Shown here: positions 25,585 to 35,707 of the stretch, piece after piece
How positions within the stretch are numbered: position 1 is the stretch's first letter
Layout: the number at the start of each line of letters is the position of its first letter
Origin: Nitrospirales bacterium
GTDB taxonomy: Bacteria; Nitrospirota; Nitrospiria; Nitrospirales; UBA8639
Assembly: GCA_012270585.1 (NCBI GenBank)
Contig: JAAXIB010000014.1
Span: 89,091-153,090, forward strand
Reading direction: 5' to 3'
DNA length: 64,000 nt
Position numbers and translations under genes: made by a program
Notes under the pieces: generated by a model
The model's database searches: none
What the model was told of the DNA's origin: nothing
Seen by the model: the letters and a program-made list of their open reading frames with translations, nothing else

Positions 25585-26292
25585 ATGACTGACTCTGCTG
25601 AATCCTCATCACGATCTCTCGGAAAAATTGTCATTCTTGGAATCCTGGGACTGGGGCTTGGAGCATTCTTCTATTTCGACGTTGGACAGTATTTTTCCCT
25701 TGAAGCTCTAAAAGCCAACCGTGACGATTTACTGGCCTATACCAACGCCAACTTCACCACCGCGGTCACCCTTTACGTGGCAGTGTATATCCTGCAAACT
25801 GCGTTTTCGTTACCCGGCGGGGCTCTCATGACCCTAACAGGGGGCTTTTTATTCGGAAGCATCTTCGGCATGATCTTTGTCAACATCGGAGCCACCACGG
25901 GCGCGACCTTGGTCTTTCTGGCTGCGCGATACGTCTTACGCGATTGGGTCGAATACAAATTCGGGGAGCGTATTGAACCGATTCAAGCCGGATTCGCCCA
26001 AAACGCCTTCAGCTACCTGTTGACCCTGCGGCTAATCCCGGCTTTTCCGTTTTTTCTCGTCAATCTCGTATCCGGTCTGACCCGGATACCCCTCCGCACC
26101 TACGTCATAGGAACCTCCATCGGCATTATCCCGGGCAGTTTTGTCTACGCGTTTGCGGGGAGACAACTTGGATCCATCAACTCGTTGACGGAAATTGCCT
26201 CACCGCCCGTGTTGCTGGCGTTTACCTTTCTGGGTTTGCTGGCTCTTGTTCCCATTCTTCATCGTAAATTCGTGGAAAGGAAACAATCGTGA
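25585..26292 (+). CDS. TVP38/TMEM64 family (DedA-like) membrane protein
   Basis: About 235 residues from the ATG at 25585 (GGAG upstream; ATG 25573 lacks one). Five to six membrane helices. The SNARE-associated/VTT signature is present: LPGGALMTLTGGFLFGSIFG followed by GATTGATLVFLAARYVLRDWV and RLIPAFPFFLVNLVSGLTRI. Family members are proposed lipid scramblases or transporters. It sits between two flavoprotein disulfide reductases, a pairing seen in other bacteria, where the reductase and TVP38 proteins are often neighbours. What they do together is not established. Confidence 0.88.
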   Translation: MTDSAESSSRSLGKIVILGILGLGLGAFFYFDVGQYFSLEALKANRDDLLAYTNANFTTAVTLYVAVYILQTAFSLPGGALMTLTGGFLFGSIFGMIFVNIGATTGATLVFLAARYVLRDWVEYKFGERIEPIQAGFAQNAFSYLLTLRLIPAFPFFLVNLVSGLTRIPLRTYVIGTSIGIIPGSFVYAFAGRQLGSINSLTEIASPPVLLAFTFLGLLALVPILHRKFVERKQS

Positions 26293-26367
26293 TTCATGCT
26301 CCGGTTTTCGTCTGCCCGCGGTTCAGGGAGAGACCCGGGAAAACCGTACCGTAAGGAAGGACGCATC

Positions 26368-27921
26368 ATGCCGACTGAACATCATCGAGATGAATCCGTG
26401 ACCATAGCCCCGATGGATGAGTTTAATCAGCAACTCATTCACAACGTCCATCCTCCATCCTGGATCAATCCCACACCAACCGGTCGCTATAATATCGTCG
26501 TCATCGGGGCCGGCACCGCCGGGTTGGTCACCGCGGCGGTGGCTGCCGGGCTTGGCGCGAAGGTGGCCCTGGTCGAACGACACTTGATGGGCGGGGATTG
26601 CCTGAACGTCGGATGCGTGCCGTCCAAAGGGGTCATTCGCGCGTCCCGTGCGTGGAGTGCGGTACAACGCGCCCGGGAATTCGGCGTCGCCATTCCGGAT
26701 GGAGTCAAAACCGATTTCGGGACCGCCATGGCGAGAATGCGAAAACTTCGAGCACGCCTCAGCCGGGTGGATTCGGCGCATCGCTTTACAAGCCTGGGGG
26801 TTGATGTGTTCATGGGTGCGGGCCGTTTTACCGGAACTAACGCGGTCGACGTGGACGGCACCACGCTGCAATTTTCGAAGGCCGCCGTCTGTACCGGCGC
26901 ACGCGCGGCAGCCCCACCCATTCAAGGGCTGGAAGCGGCCGGCTATTTGACGAATGAAACCGTCTTCTCCTTAACCCGACTCCCCCCGCGCCTGGCCGTT
27001 ATCGGTGCCGGTCCGATCGGCTGTGAGATGGCCCAAGCGTTCGCCCGATTCGGCAGCCGCGTGTGGCTGTTCGAACAAACCGGGCACATTCTGGCTCGTG
27101 AAGATGCGGATGCCGCGCAAATCGTCCAAACGCAAATGACTGAAGACGGCGTCGTTTTCATCTTTAATTCACAGATCACAACCGTCGAATTGCGCGGGCA
27201 AGAGAAAGTCCTGCACTACAACAGCCATGGTGATCAGCGTGAACTCATGGTCGATGAGATACTCGTCGGGGTCGGACGCGTGCCCAACGTGGAAGGGCTC
27301 GGACTCGAAACGGCCGGAGTGGAGTACGATACACGGACCGGCGTGAAAGTGAACAATCGATTACAGACGACCAATCCCAACGTCTATGCTGCGGGCGACG
27401 TATGTTTCCCGCTCAAATTTACCCATGCCGCGGACGCCATGGCCCAAATCGTTATTCAAAACGCCTTATTCCCACATCCTTTGGGCTTGGGTTACGCCAA
27501 AACGGATTCGCTCATTATCCCCTGGGCTACCTATACGGATCCGGAAATCGCACACGTCGGGCTGTATGAAGCCGAGGCGAAGAACAAGGGAATCGAGGTC
27601 GATACCTATACGTTTACGCTCGACGAAGTCGATCGAGCGGTTTTAGACGGGGAGGATCAAGGGTTTGCGCGCGTGCACGTCAAAAAAGGAACCGATACCA
27701 TTGTGGGTGCGACCATCGTCGCAGCCCATGCCGGCGACATGATCAGCGAATTCACCTTGGCCATGAAAGGAGGACTTGGTTTACGGGCGATAACCGGTAC
27801 GATTCACCCTTACCCCACCCAGGCCGAAGTCATCAAAAAAGTGGCCAATGCCTGGAGAAAAACCACCCTCACCGAGAGCAAGAAACGATTACTGGGAAAA
27901 TTGTTTGCCTGGATGCGATAA
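26368..27921 (+). CDS. mercuric reductase-like FAD-dependent disulfide oxidoreductase
   Basis: About 517 residues from the ATG at 26368 (AAGGAAGGA upstream). About 45 residues precede the FAD motif VVIGAGTAGLVTAAVAAGLG. The redox pair is in GGDCLNVGCVPSKG. The NAD(P)-binding segment VIGAGPIGCEMAQAFARFG is present, as is the second FAD motif in NVYAAGDVCFPLKFTH. The C-terminus has the dimerisation helix and TIHPYPTQAEVIKKVA. No N-terminal HMA domain and no C-terminal vicinal cysteine pair are seen, so true Hg(II) reduction is doubtful. It follows the TVP38 gene and probably forms one operon with it. Confidence 0.88.
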   Translation: MPTEHHRDESVTIAPMDEFNQQLIHNVHPPSWINPTPTGRYNIVVIGAGTAGLVTAAVAAGLGAKVALVERHLMGGDCLNVGCVPSKGVIRASRAWSAVQRAREFGVAIPDGVKTDFGTAMARMRKLRARLSRVDSAHRFTSLGVDVFMGAGRFTGTNAVDVDGTTLQFSKAAVCTGARAAAPPIQGLEAAGYLTNETVFSLTRLPPRLAVIGAGPIGCEMAQAFARFGSRVWLFEQTGHILAREDADAAQIVQTQMTEDGVVFIFNSQITTVELRGQEKVLHYNSHGDQRELMVDEILVGVGRVPNVEGLGLETAGVEYDTRTGVKVNNRLQTTNPNVYAAGDVCFPLKFTHAADAMAQIVIQNALFPHPLGLGYAKTDSLIIPWATYTDPEIAHVGLYEAEAKNKGIEVDTYTFTLDEVDRAVLDGEDQGFARVHVKKGTDTIVGATIVAAHAGDMISEFTLAMKGGLGLRAITGTIHPYPTQAEVIKKVANAWRKTTLTESKKRLLGKLFAWMR

Positions 27922-27956
27922 AGATCTCTTATCAGGACAACCACGGGGGGCCTGCC

Positions 27957-27984
27957 GTAGGGAACAACGATCGTTGTTCCCTAC
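27957..27984. repeat. 28-bp perfect palindrome
   Basis: GTAGGGAACAACGA and TCGTTGTTCCCTAC are exact reverse complements with no loop. It lies between two convergent genes and its last four bases include the stop codon of the thioredoxin-like gene. As RNA it would fold on either strand, so it could be a bidirectional terminator. A near copy is at 24015. Confidence 0.85.
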
Positions 27985-28535
27985 TTCCACTTGATGTTGC
28001 ACCCGGCGCTGGGACGTTGATCCTGACTTACGGGTTGATCCGCCAGGACGGCATCGATCGCCGCCCGCAAATCTTTTCCCGTCACCGGCCTCCCGTTCCC
28101 GGGACGGCTTTCATCGAGTTGACCCCGGTAGACCAATACCCGCGTCTTGTCGAACAAAAAGAAATCCGGGGTACAGGCTGCCGTGAAGGCCTTGGCCACG
28201 GCCTGGTTTTCGTCGTAACAGTAAGGGAACGTGAACTTCAGTTCCCGGGCCATGGCTCGCAATCGATCGGGATGATCCTCCGGATAGTTGTCCACGTCGT
28301 TACTGCTGATCGCAATCACGCCAAGCGATTTCCCGGCATAATCCCGCCCCAAGCGACCCAACTCCTGTTGCACGTGAATCACGTAGGGACAATGCCGGCA
28401 AATGAACATCACCAGCAACCCTTGTTGCCCGGCAAATTGGTCGGGACCGATCATTTCGCCTGACACGACGTCAGGTAATTGAAAATCGGGAACGGTGGTT
28501 CCCAACGCCAACATGGTCGAATGGGTCAATGCCAT
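27981..28535 (-). CDS. thioredoxin-family (AhpC/TSA-like) protein
   Basis: About 184 residues from the ATG at 28535 (AAAGGAG upstream). The thioredoxin-like fold begins with LGTTVPDFQLPDVVSGE. LLVMFICRHCPYVIHVQ contains CRHCPYV, which places two Cys in a CxxC (C-R-H-C) active site. The pattern DESRPGNGRPVTGKDLRAAIDAVL closes the domain. Relatives of this type are annotated as thioredoxin family proteins of unknown partner, possibly peroxide reductases. It is cytosolic by appearance. It lies beside bacterioferritin, which suggests oxidative-stress protection. Confidence 0.85.
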   Translation of the reverse strand: MALTHSTMLALGTTVPDFQLPDVVSGEMIGPDQFAGQQGLLVMFICRHCPYVIHVQQELGRLGRDYAGKSLGVIAISSNDVDNYPEDHPDRLRAMARELKFTFPYCYDENQAVAKAFTAACTPDFFLFDKTRVLVYRGQLDESRPGNGRPVTGKDLRAAIDAVLADQPVSQDQRPSAGCNIKWK

Positions 28536-28591
28536 ACGCGGCTCCTTTACGGAAAAAACGTTCCTCTCAAGACACATTTACCACATAACAA

Positions 28592-28642
28592 AAAGCCTTG
28601 AAAAGGAAAAGCCGAAATCCGGCTTTTCCCTCTCAAGGCTTT
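28592..28642 (-). terminator. strong Rho-independent terminator of bfr
   Basis: A long interrupted hairpin: AAAGCCTTGA pairs with TCAAGGCTTT, and GGAAAAGCCG with CGGCTTTTCC, around the loop AAATC. It lies 18 bases after the bfr stop codon on the minus strand and is followed by TTTTGTT. Confidence 0.85.
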
Positions 28643-28660
28643 GACGAAGCAAGCGATCGC

Positions 28661-29140
28661 TTAACTGCCTTCTTCGTGGATCTGTTCGCTCAGGTAGTTT
28701 TCCAGCCCGACTTGCTTGATGGTTTCCAATTGCGTTTCGATCCAGTCAATGTGCTCTTCTTCATCTTTCGACATATCTTCCAGTATATGGCGCGTCGTAA
28801 AGTCACCGACCTTTGTACAATGCTGGATGCCTTCGCCGAGCATTTTGACCATGGATTTTTCCTTGTCCAAGTCCGCTTTCAATTGTTCCGGAACGGTTTC
28901 TCCGATTTTGACCGTTCCGAGCCGCTGCATGTTGGGCAAGCCTTCCAGATACAAAATGTGATCGATCACCTGCTTCGCATCTTTCATTTCTCCGTAGCTT
29001 CGATCCAACACGTGATGGTGCAATCGCTCATAGCCCCAGTTTTTACACATTTTGGCGTGCAAAAAATACTGATTGATGACCGTCAATTCTTCGGTCAACA
29101 GCTTGTTGAGAAATTCGACAACTCCTTGTTTGGCTTTCAT
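28661..29140 (-). CDS. bfr: bacterioferritin
   Basis: 159 residues, the normal bacterioferritin length. It stores iron and detoxifies Fe(II) with peroxide. Diiron-centre ligands are visible in LLTEELTVINQYFLHAKMCKNWG (Glu), YGEMKDAKQVIDHILYLEG (Glu and His), and MSKDEEEHIDWIETQL (Glu and His). M52 in LEGLPNMQRLG is the haem ligand typical of Bfr rather than plain ferritin. GGAGACCGCAAA precedes the ATG. It is a single gene with its own terminator. Confidence 0.95.
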   Translation of the reverse strand: MKAKQGVVEFLNKLLTEELTVINQYFLHAKMCKNWGYERLHHHVLDRSYGEMKDAKQVIDHILYLEGLPNMQRLGTVKIGETVPEQLKADLDKEKSMVKMLGEGIQHCTKVGDFTTRHILEDMSKDEEEHIDWIETQLETIKQVGLENYLSEQIHEEGS

Positions 29141-29414
29141 TTTGCGGTCTCCTTTCTTTGAATCCGGTCTGTAGTAATGCTGTCTGAGTCACGAAACACT
29201 TTGAATTTCAATGATCATCCTGCCTTCAGAGTACCCCCCTTTTTTATCGGTGTCAATAGAAAATACTAGGTTTAAATACTTAATATTGATTCTCTTTTTC
29301 AAATTCGCCGATTCGGATTCTCAACGTCTCTCCGCGTCAGCGAAAAGGGTTTTAAGAACAAGGATCAAGAGACTCAAGTTGACCCCTATTTTTTCCGGTG
29401 CTACTGTCGGCTTG

Positions 29415-32400
29415 ATGGCTGATCCTCACCCGACCCGCTCTCCGAACCGTCTCATTCACGAGACGAGCCCCTACTTGCTTCAACACGCCTACAACCCGGT
29501 GGAATGGTATCCCTGGGGCCAGGAAGCGCTCCACCTGGCCAAGGAACAGGATAAACCTCTTCTCTTGTCTATCGGGTATTCCGCCTGTCATTGGTGCCAC
29601 GTCATGGAGCGGGAATCGTTTGAGAACGACGAGATTGCCTCCTTAATGAATCGCTATTACGTCTGCGTCAAGGTCGACCGTGAAGAACGCCCGGACCTCG
29701 ATGAGATCTACATGCAAGCCACCATCGCCATGAATCAGGGAAACGGCGGCTGGCCCATGACGGTTTTTCTGACGCCGGACCAACAACCGATCTTTGCCGG
29801 CACGTACTTTCCCCCCACCGACAAATGGGGCCGGCCCGGCTTCGGGACGGTCCTCAAAAAAATCGCCGAAGGCTGGGAACGCGATCGCGAGGCCATTGCT
29901 GAAAGCGCAACGCGTTTCACCGGCCGGCTTCAAACGGCCATGCGCGTCCCCACTCCCACGACGGTGGGCTACCAGGATATTGACTCCGCCGTCGAGCAAT
30001 TTTCAGCGGACTTCGATCCGATCTATGGCGGGTTCGGTCAAGCCCCCAAATTCCCACCCGCCACCGGACTCGCGTTTCTCCTCCGGCAATACCAACGAAC
30101 CAGGACTGAACACGTCCTTCACATGGTTTGTAAAACGTTGGATGCCATGGCCGTCGGCGGCATGTACGACCACGTCGGGGGAGGATTTGCCCGATATTCG
30201 ACGGATGAACGCTGGCTGGTTCCCCACTTTGAAAAAATGCTCTACGACAATGCGTTGCTCGCCAAAACGTATCTCGAAGCGTTCCAAGTAACCGGCAACC
30301 TCGATTACAAGCGCGTGACCTGCGAAATTCTGGATTACATCATTCGAGAAATGACGTCATCCGAAGGCGGCTATTATTCCGCCACGGATGCCGACTCGGA
30401 AGGCATCGAAGGGAAATTTTTCGTGTGGGATCCCGAGCAAATCCGGGAGATCGTTCCCTCGGAGCAGGACGCAGTTCGATTCTGCACGTATTACGATATT
30501 ACCGCTGACGGGAATTGGGAACACCACAGTATTCCCAATACCCCCTCCACTCTCGAACAGGCGGCCGAGAAACTTTCCTGTTCCCCGGAAGAACTTCGAC
30601 GAACGATCGACCGGGTCAAACCACTCGTTTATGACGCCCGGCTGAAACGCGTGCCCCCTGGGTTGGACGACAAAATCATCACGGCCTGGAACGGGATGAT
30701 GATCAGCGCAATGGCCGAAGCGGCACGGGTCTTGAGACACGGCCCCTATTTGAACTCGGCTTGTCGTGCCGCGGACTTTCTGCTCAACACGCTCTCCCGT
30801 TCCGATGGAGGCCTGTACCGCACCTACCGCTCCGACAAAGCCCATCTCAACGCGTATCTGGAGGATTACGCCTCTCTCACAGAAGCGCTTATCGACGTCT
30901 ACGAGGCCGGCGGAGAGGAGCGATATCTCACGGAGGCCGTTCGATTGGGTGAACGACTGTTGCGCGATTTTCTCGACAAGAATCACGGTGGATTTTTTAC
31001 AACGGCCAACGATCACGAAGTCCTCATTCTGCGAGGGCGTGAAGGACCTGACGGCGCCACTCCGAGCGGTAACGCCGTGGCGGCCATGGCCTTGGCCCGC
31101 CTCTCTTTTCATCAGGATCGTGAAGATTTTCGAGAGGCCGCCACCCAGGCCGTTCGGGCGTATGGCCAACAAATCAGTCGCATACCCAGAGGATTTGCCA
31201 AGACGATCATGACGGCGGACTTCCTGTTGCACGGCCCGGTAGAATTGGCATTCATCGGATCGCCTACCGACCCGGGGCATGACCCGTTGCTCGATGAGGT
31301 GGCCCGCCATTTTATTCCCCATCGTATCATTGCACACGGCAACCACGATGCCCACAAGGCACGGCATCCACTTCTGAAAGGCAAACATCTCGTCAAAGGA
31401 CAAGCAGCCTTATACGTGTGTCGGAATTATACCTGTCGCGTTCCCCTCACGAATCCGAAAGACGTGACACAGGCCTTAACCGAGGACCCTCAAGGAAGTT
31501 CGACGTCGCGCACGCTGTCCTCTCGGGGCATACCGGGATTTGCAACCGCCCATGGCACCGCCACCTACGTATCACGGATCCTGTCGCGTTCTTCAGGCTC
31601 CGGTCCCAAGACCCACGGTTATGCAACCTTGGGGTCCACGGGCCTTACCAACTCCAGGATCGGTTTCGGTGGCTATAGGACGGGAGTCGACCAGGAAGAT
31701 CACCGGGCCGCACTCATGAAAGCCATCCGCGAAGGCTGCAACCTCATCGACACCTCCACGAACTATGCGGACGGCGACAGCGAACGCCTGGTGGGGAGCG
31801 TCATCCGGGAATTGCTTTCACAAAACGAGGTGACTCGCGACAACGTGATCGTCGTTTCAAAAATCGGCTACGTCCAAGGGAAAAATCTTCAAGCCGTCAA
31901 GAGCAGGGAACAGGCCGGGCGTGCCTATCCCGAAATGGTCAAATACGGGGAAGACATCTGGCACTGTCTCCACCCCGAGTTTCTCGATGACCAACTGACG
32001 GGCTCCCTCGATCGACTTGGACTCGCCACGCTGGACGTCTGCCTCTTGCACAATCCGGAATATTTCCTCTCCGACGCCAAGCAACGCAAACTCATCGTTG
32101 ACGCCCCCACCCTGGATGGACTGCGCACCGAATTCTACCGGCGCCTTGAGCAGGCTTTCGTCTATTTTGAGCAACAGATCGATGCAGGTCGTATCCAATT
32201 TTACGGGGTGTCTTCGAACACGTGTACGGCCCGACCAGGCGATTCAGAAACGACCTCACTGTCGCGCATGTTTGAAGCCGCCCAACAGGCGGCACAACGG
32301 ACGGGCAAACCCCACCACGGTTTTCGAGTGCTTCAATTGCCCATGAATCTCTTCGAATCAGGAGCCTTACTGACCCCTAATACCGGACAACAGGACACCG

Positions 32401-33092
32401 CTCTGGAGTTTGCTCAACAACATCACGTGGCCATACTCGTGAACAGGCCACTCAACGCAATACCGGCGCAACGCCGAGGAATGATGCGACTGGCCGACCC
32501 CAAATACGAACCCGTGGAAACGCCCTTTGAAACGCAACACCAGGCCGTCGTGACGTTGGAAGAAGCGTTCCGGAAGGAATTTGCTCCGCTTATCCCCTAT
32601 TCGGGGAAAGGGCTGGAACCCAAAGACTTCTTTTCCTTGGCGGACGAACTTCGTCACCTTCGATTCCAAATCCACAATCTGGAGCATTGGGATCAGATCG
32701 AATCGCAGATGATTGCGCCACATATCAACCAGGCCTTTCAGGTGGCCACCAGACACCTGAGCCAGGAAAAAGCGGCAGATTGGGAAAATTGGCGAACCCG
32801 TTACGTCTCCAAACTGCTTCTCTTACTCAAAATCGTGCGGCAGGAAGCTGCTCAAAAAAGTGAACAACACCTTCAAACGATCACCGCGACGCTCGATCGG
32901 TTCCTTCCGGAAGAGAGACGCGGAGAACCATTGCCCCGAAAGGCCCTGTGGTGTTTGACCAGTACTCCCGGCGTCACCTGTGTTCTGAACGGTATGCGCA
33001 CGTCGAATTACGTTGCGGATTCTTTGACGATCCTCGGATGGGAACCCTTGCAAAACCCTCGATCAATTTTTGAGAGCATGCGATCTCATTGA
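29415..33092 (+). CDS. YyaL-type thioredoxin/(alpha/alpha)6 protein fused to an aldo/keto reductase
   Basis: About 1225 residues from the ATG at 29415. Residues 1-690 match the YyaL/DUF255 (SSP411) family: [21 protein letters not shown], the thioredoxin-like site C58-HW-C61 in [22 protein letters not shown], then a helical barrel. A linker follows, and from about 735 there is an aldo/keto reductase domain ([22 protein letters not shown]). Its catalytic tetrad looks intact: D779 and Y784 in DTSTNYAD, K816 in VSKIG, H879 in LLHNPE. The reductase should use NADPH to reduce a carbonyl. The frame is continuous. Why the two are joined is unknown; a shared sugar-like substrate is a guess. It converges on comEC with a 30-bp gap. 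Confidence 0.85.
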   Translation: MADPHPTRSPNRLIHETSPYLLQHAYNPVEWYPWGQEALHLAKEQDKPLLLSIGYSACHWCHVMERESFENDEIASLMNRYYVCVKVDREERPDLDEIYMQATIAMNQGNGGWPMTVFLTPDQQPIFAGTYFPPTDKWGRPGFGTVLKKIAEGWERDREAIAESATRFTGRLQTAMRVPTPTTVGYQDIDSAVEQFSADFDPIYGGFGQAPKFPPATGLAFLLRQYQRTRTEHVLHMVCKTLDAMAVGGMYDHVGGGFARYSTDERWLVPHFEKMLYDNALLAKTYLEAFQVTGNLDYKRVTCEILDYIIREMTSSEGGYYSATDADSEGIEGKFFVWDPEQIREIVPSEQDAVRFCTYYDITADGNWEHHSIPNTPSTLEQAAEKLSCSPEELRRTIDRVKPLVYDARLKRVPPGLDDKIITAWNGMMISAMAEAARVLRHGPYLNSACRAADFLLNTLSRSDGGLYRTYRSDKAHLNAYLEDYASLTEALIDVYEAGGEERYLTEAVRLGERLLRDFLDKNHGGFFTTANDHEVLILRGREGPDGATPSGNAVAAMALARLSFHQDREDFREAATQAVRAYGQQISRIPRGFAKTIMTADFLLHGPVELAFIGSPTDPGHDPLLDEVARHFIPHRIIAHGNHDAHKARHPLLKGKHLVKGQAALYVCRNYTCRVPLTNPKDVTQALTEDPQGSSTSRTLSSRGIPGFATAHGTATYVSRILSRSSGSGPKTHGYATLGSTGLTNSRIGFGGYRTGVDQEDHRAALMKAIREGCNLIDTSTNYADGDSERLVGSVIRELLSQNEVTRDNVIVVSKIGYVQGKNLQAVKSREQAGRAYPEMVKYGEDIWHCLHPEFLDDQLTGSLDRLGLATLDVCLLHNPEYFLSDAKQRKLIVDAPTLDGLRTEFYRRLEQAFVYFEQQIDAGRIQFYGVSSNTCTARPGDSETTSLSRMFEAAQQAAQRTGKPHHGFRVLQLPMNLFESGALLTPNTGQQDTALEFAQQHHVAILVNRPLNAIPAQRRGMMRLADPKYEPVETPFETQHQAVVTLEEAFRKEFAPLIPYSGKGLEPKDFFSLADELRHLRFQIHNLEHWDQIESQMIAPHINQAFQVATRHLSQEKAADWENWRTRYVSKLLLLLKIVRQEAAQKSEQHLQTITATLDRFLPEERRGEPLPRKALWCLTSTPGVTCVLNGMRTSNYVADSLTILGWEPLQNPRSIFESMRSH

Positions 33093-33122
33093 TGTCGACC
33101 ACGCCCTAATCGATTCAAATCA

Positions 33123-35681
33123 TTACGTGTTTCGCACCCAGATGTTCCAAAAACGGAACACATTTTCCCATTCGCGTCCCGGCGAATAGTTGCTCAACTC
33201 GAGAGGAATGGGTTGACGATCCCTCGTACGCCGGATCCGGCTGTCCCCGGCATCCGGATTCGCGGAAAGCACAATTGCCCCGTCGGAATCCGTCCGGTAA
33301 ACGTTCATGTGATCGTAAGCCTGCAAAACGTCTTGGGCCGGATGTCCGTAACGATTTCTCCGACCGGCGGACACCACCGCGGTCTTCGCATTGAGCCGTT
33401 GAATCCATCGTCGATTCAACGAACTTTTGGCTCCATGATGTGGAATTTTGACGACGGTCGCCGACCGCACCAACGGATGGGAGATCAATCTCGTCAAGGT
33501 TTCGACTTCCGCATCGGCCGTCAGCAAAATCGAGTGTTGCCCGCACGTTAAACTGAGAACCACGGAAAGATTGTTCAGGTCCGGTCCCCGAAACTCGTGC
33601 AACGTGGAACCGTTTTCCGTCAACGGCGGGTTCAGCGATATGAGCCGGCACGGCCCTTCCTTGATCATTTCTTCCCCTTCCCGGGCAATACGTTCAACGA
33701 GTCCATTTTTCTCGAGCGCATCACGGAGTTGCCGGTAAAAGCGGTTCGTTCGTCGAATTCCGTTACTCCAATAATGATCGATCTCGAAGTTTTCGATGAT
33801 CCAGGAAAGCCCGCCCACGTGATCCAATTGCGGGTGAGTGGCAATCACGTGAGTCAGGCGACGGATGCCTCGATCCCACAAATACGGTCCCACCGCCATG
33901 CGGCCCATGTCCCAACGTTCATAGGCGGCCCCACCGTCCACCAGAATCGTGTCGCCGCCGGGAAGCTCGATCACCGTGGCGTCGCCTTGACCAACGTCCA
34001 GGAACGTCACGCGCAACGCATCATCCTCAAACACGTGTCGCGGCGACCACACCCACCACAACAGGCAGAAGAGCAGCACACTCACGCTCATGACCTGGAG
34101 CACCCTTTTCCGACTGAGCAATGCGACCATGAAACAAAGATAAAATCCTGCCATGGTCAGGATTGACGGTGACGCCACGTGCCATTCGGCGCCGGGAATC
34201 GCAGCCAGCATGCCGACAACGGACGTCAGGCCGTTCATGATTTCCTGATGAACCCAGCCGAAGGGCAGGTGATCCAGCCCGCCAAGCAAGACGATCATCG
34301 ACGCGCCGAGTCCCAACGGGACGACCAGCAAGCCGACCAGGGGCACGACGACCGCATTGGCAAAAAGTCCCAACCAGGCCACCTGGTTGAAATAGTACGC
34401 GACCAACGGAACGGTCCCCACGGTGGCTGCCAGGGTCATCAACGCATACTGTTTTCCCCAATGCTTCAGTTTGACCATGACGGCTTGAGGGATCTCATCC
34501 TGCCCGTTGTCACTTTTACTCCATCGAAACACCAGGGCAATGGCCAGGACGGACACGTACGAGAGTTGAAAAGAAAGATCGTACAGCGCCTTGGGATCAG
34601 CCAGGGTCGTGCCTAACGCGGCTATGCCCAACGCTATGACAATCTGTCGCTCGTGACCGATCCAGACCGCGAACAGATATAACAGGATCATCAGCAATGA
34701 TCGAACAGTCGCCACGTGGGCTCCGGACAACAGCGTATAAAAGACGACCATGGGGATGGTGACCAGCACGGCCAGTTGCTTGGGCGTCAGGACGCATGAG
34801 AGTTTTTCCAGCCACCGGGCCGGCATGCGACGGGTTATCCCCCTCACTCCCAGGAACGAGACAAAAGCCAGCAATCCCAAATGTGAGCCCGATATGGAAA
34901 TGATATGGACCGTTCCCGTTGTCATAAAGTCGTCGCGGACGTCCGGGGAAATATCATTCTGCTCGCCGACGATCATTCCCAGGAACAATCCCCGGGCCGG
35001 CTGTTGAAGCGTTGAAATGGCAGCCTGGCGCACCTGATTTCTCCAGCGGTCGATCTGCCACCATGCCCGTTCACTGAAGGCGAAGACGGGAGGATGTTGA
35101 ACCTGTAGCCGACCAGGGCCCCTTACAGTCGCTACCGCGTGAATCCCGTGGTCCCTGAGGTAAGCGCCATAGTCAAATCCACCCGGGTTACGCGTGCCGA
35201 AGGGCTGGCGCATGCGGGCACGCACACTGATCCTGTCTCCCCGAAACACGTTCGTATCCGGTTCACACTCGTTACCGACCTTGCATGGACGCCAGGTCAA
35301 GCGCAGATTTCCACGGACCTGACGACTCGCCGTGTCCTGTACGACGGATTCCACGGCCACGATCATTGTCATGCGACCCGGACTGTGTTCGACCGGTGCC
35401 GTCACAACGCCGGAGATCGTCATTTCCCGCCGACCGTCATGGAAAGGCAGATCAACGCCGTGATTTGTTCCTGCGTCAAGCAACCAATATCCCACGCCGA
35501 ACAGGACACAGGCATAGAGAATGAATCCCTGCTTCCCGGAAACAGGAGCCTTTCTCTCATACCAGGACAACGCTCCGGCGACGGAGATCAGCAGAACCAT
35601 GACGGTGAGAGGAAGAAAGAAAAAATAGGACCCGAGCAGGAGTCCCACGAGAAAGGCAACAATGCCGGAAAGAAATATCAA
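33123..35681 (-). CDS. comEC: DNA internalisation protein ComEC/Rec2
   Basis: 852 residues, full length. The N-terminus has membrane helices and a DUF4131 region. The Competence domain follows with MIVGEQNDISPDVRDDFMTTGTVHIISISGSHLGLLA. The C-terminal metallo-beta-lactamase-like domain includes FLDVGQGDATVIELPGGDTILVDGG and ATHPQLDHVGGLSW. ComEC forms the inner-membrane channel for single-stranded DNA in natural transformation, and the MBL-like part may degrade the other strand. The start is TTG at 35681, with a weak ribosome site. It is the last gene of the leftward block, 26 bp after glmM. Confidence 0.93.
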   Translation of the reverse strand: MIFLSGIVAFLVGLLLGSYFFFLPLTVMVLLISVAGALSWYERKAPVSGKQGFILYACVLFGVGYWLLDAGTNHGVDLPFHDGRREMTISGVVTAPVEHSPGRMTMIVAVESVVQDTASRQVRGNLRLTWRPCKVGNECEPDTNVFRGDRISVRARMRQPFGTRNPGGFDYGAYLRDHGIHAVATVRGPGRLQVQHPPVFAFSERAWWQIDRWRNQVRQAAISTLQQPARGLFLGMIVGEQNDISPDVRDDFMTTGTVHIISISGSHLGLLAFVSFLGVRGITRRMPARWLEKLSCVLTPKQLAVLVTIPMVVFYTLLSGAHVATVRSLLMILLYLFAVWIGHERQIVIALGIAALGTTLADPKALYDLSFQLSYVSVLAIALVFRWSKSDNGQDEIPQAVMVKLKHWGKQYALMTLAATVGTVPLVAYYFNQVAWLGLFANAVVVPLVGLLVVPLGLGASMIVLLGGLDHLPFGWVHQEIMNGLTSVVGMLAAIPGAEWHVASPSILTMAGFYLCFMVALLSRKRVLQVMSVSVLLFCLLWWVWSPRHVFEDDALRVTFLDVGQGDATVIELPGGDTILVDGGAAYERWDMGRMAVGPYLWDRGIRRLTHVIATHPQLDHVGGLSWIIENFEIDHYWSNGIRRTNRFYRQLRDALEKNGLVERIAREGEEMIKEGPCRLISLNPPLTENGSTLHEFRGPDLNNLSVVLSLTCGQHSILLTADAEVETLTRLISHPLVRSATVVKIPHHGAKSSLNRRWIQRLNAKTAVVSAGRRNRYGHPAQDVLQAYDHMNVYRTDSDGAIVLSANPDAGDSRIRRTRDRQPIPLELSNYSPGREWENVFRFWNIWVRNT

Positions 35682-35707
35682 GGAGAAGTAATCAGTCGTC
35701 CTTCAAA

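Noticed and set aside
26368..27921. True mercuric reductase (merA)
   Set aside because: There is no HMA domain, no C-terminal vicinal cysteine pair and no other mer genes; only the general disulfide reductase family is supported.
30357..31403. 348-residue frame antisense to the YyaL fusion gene
   Set aside because: Shadow of a well-supported coding frame.
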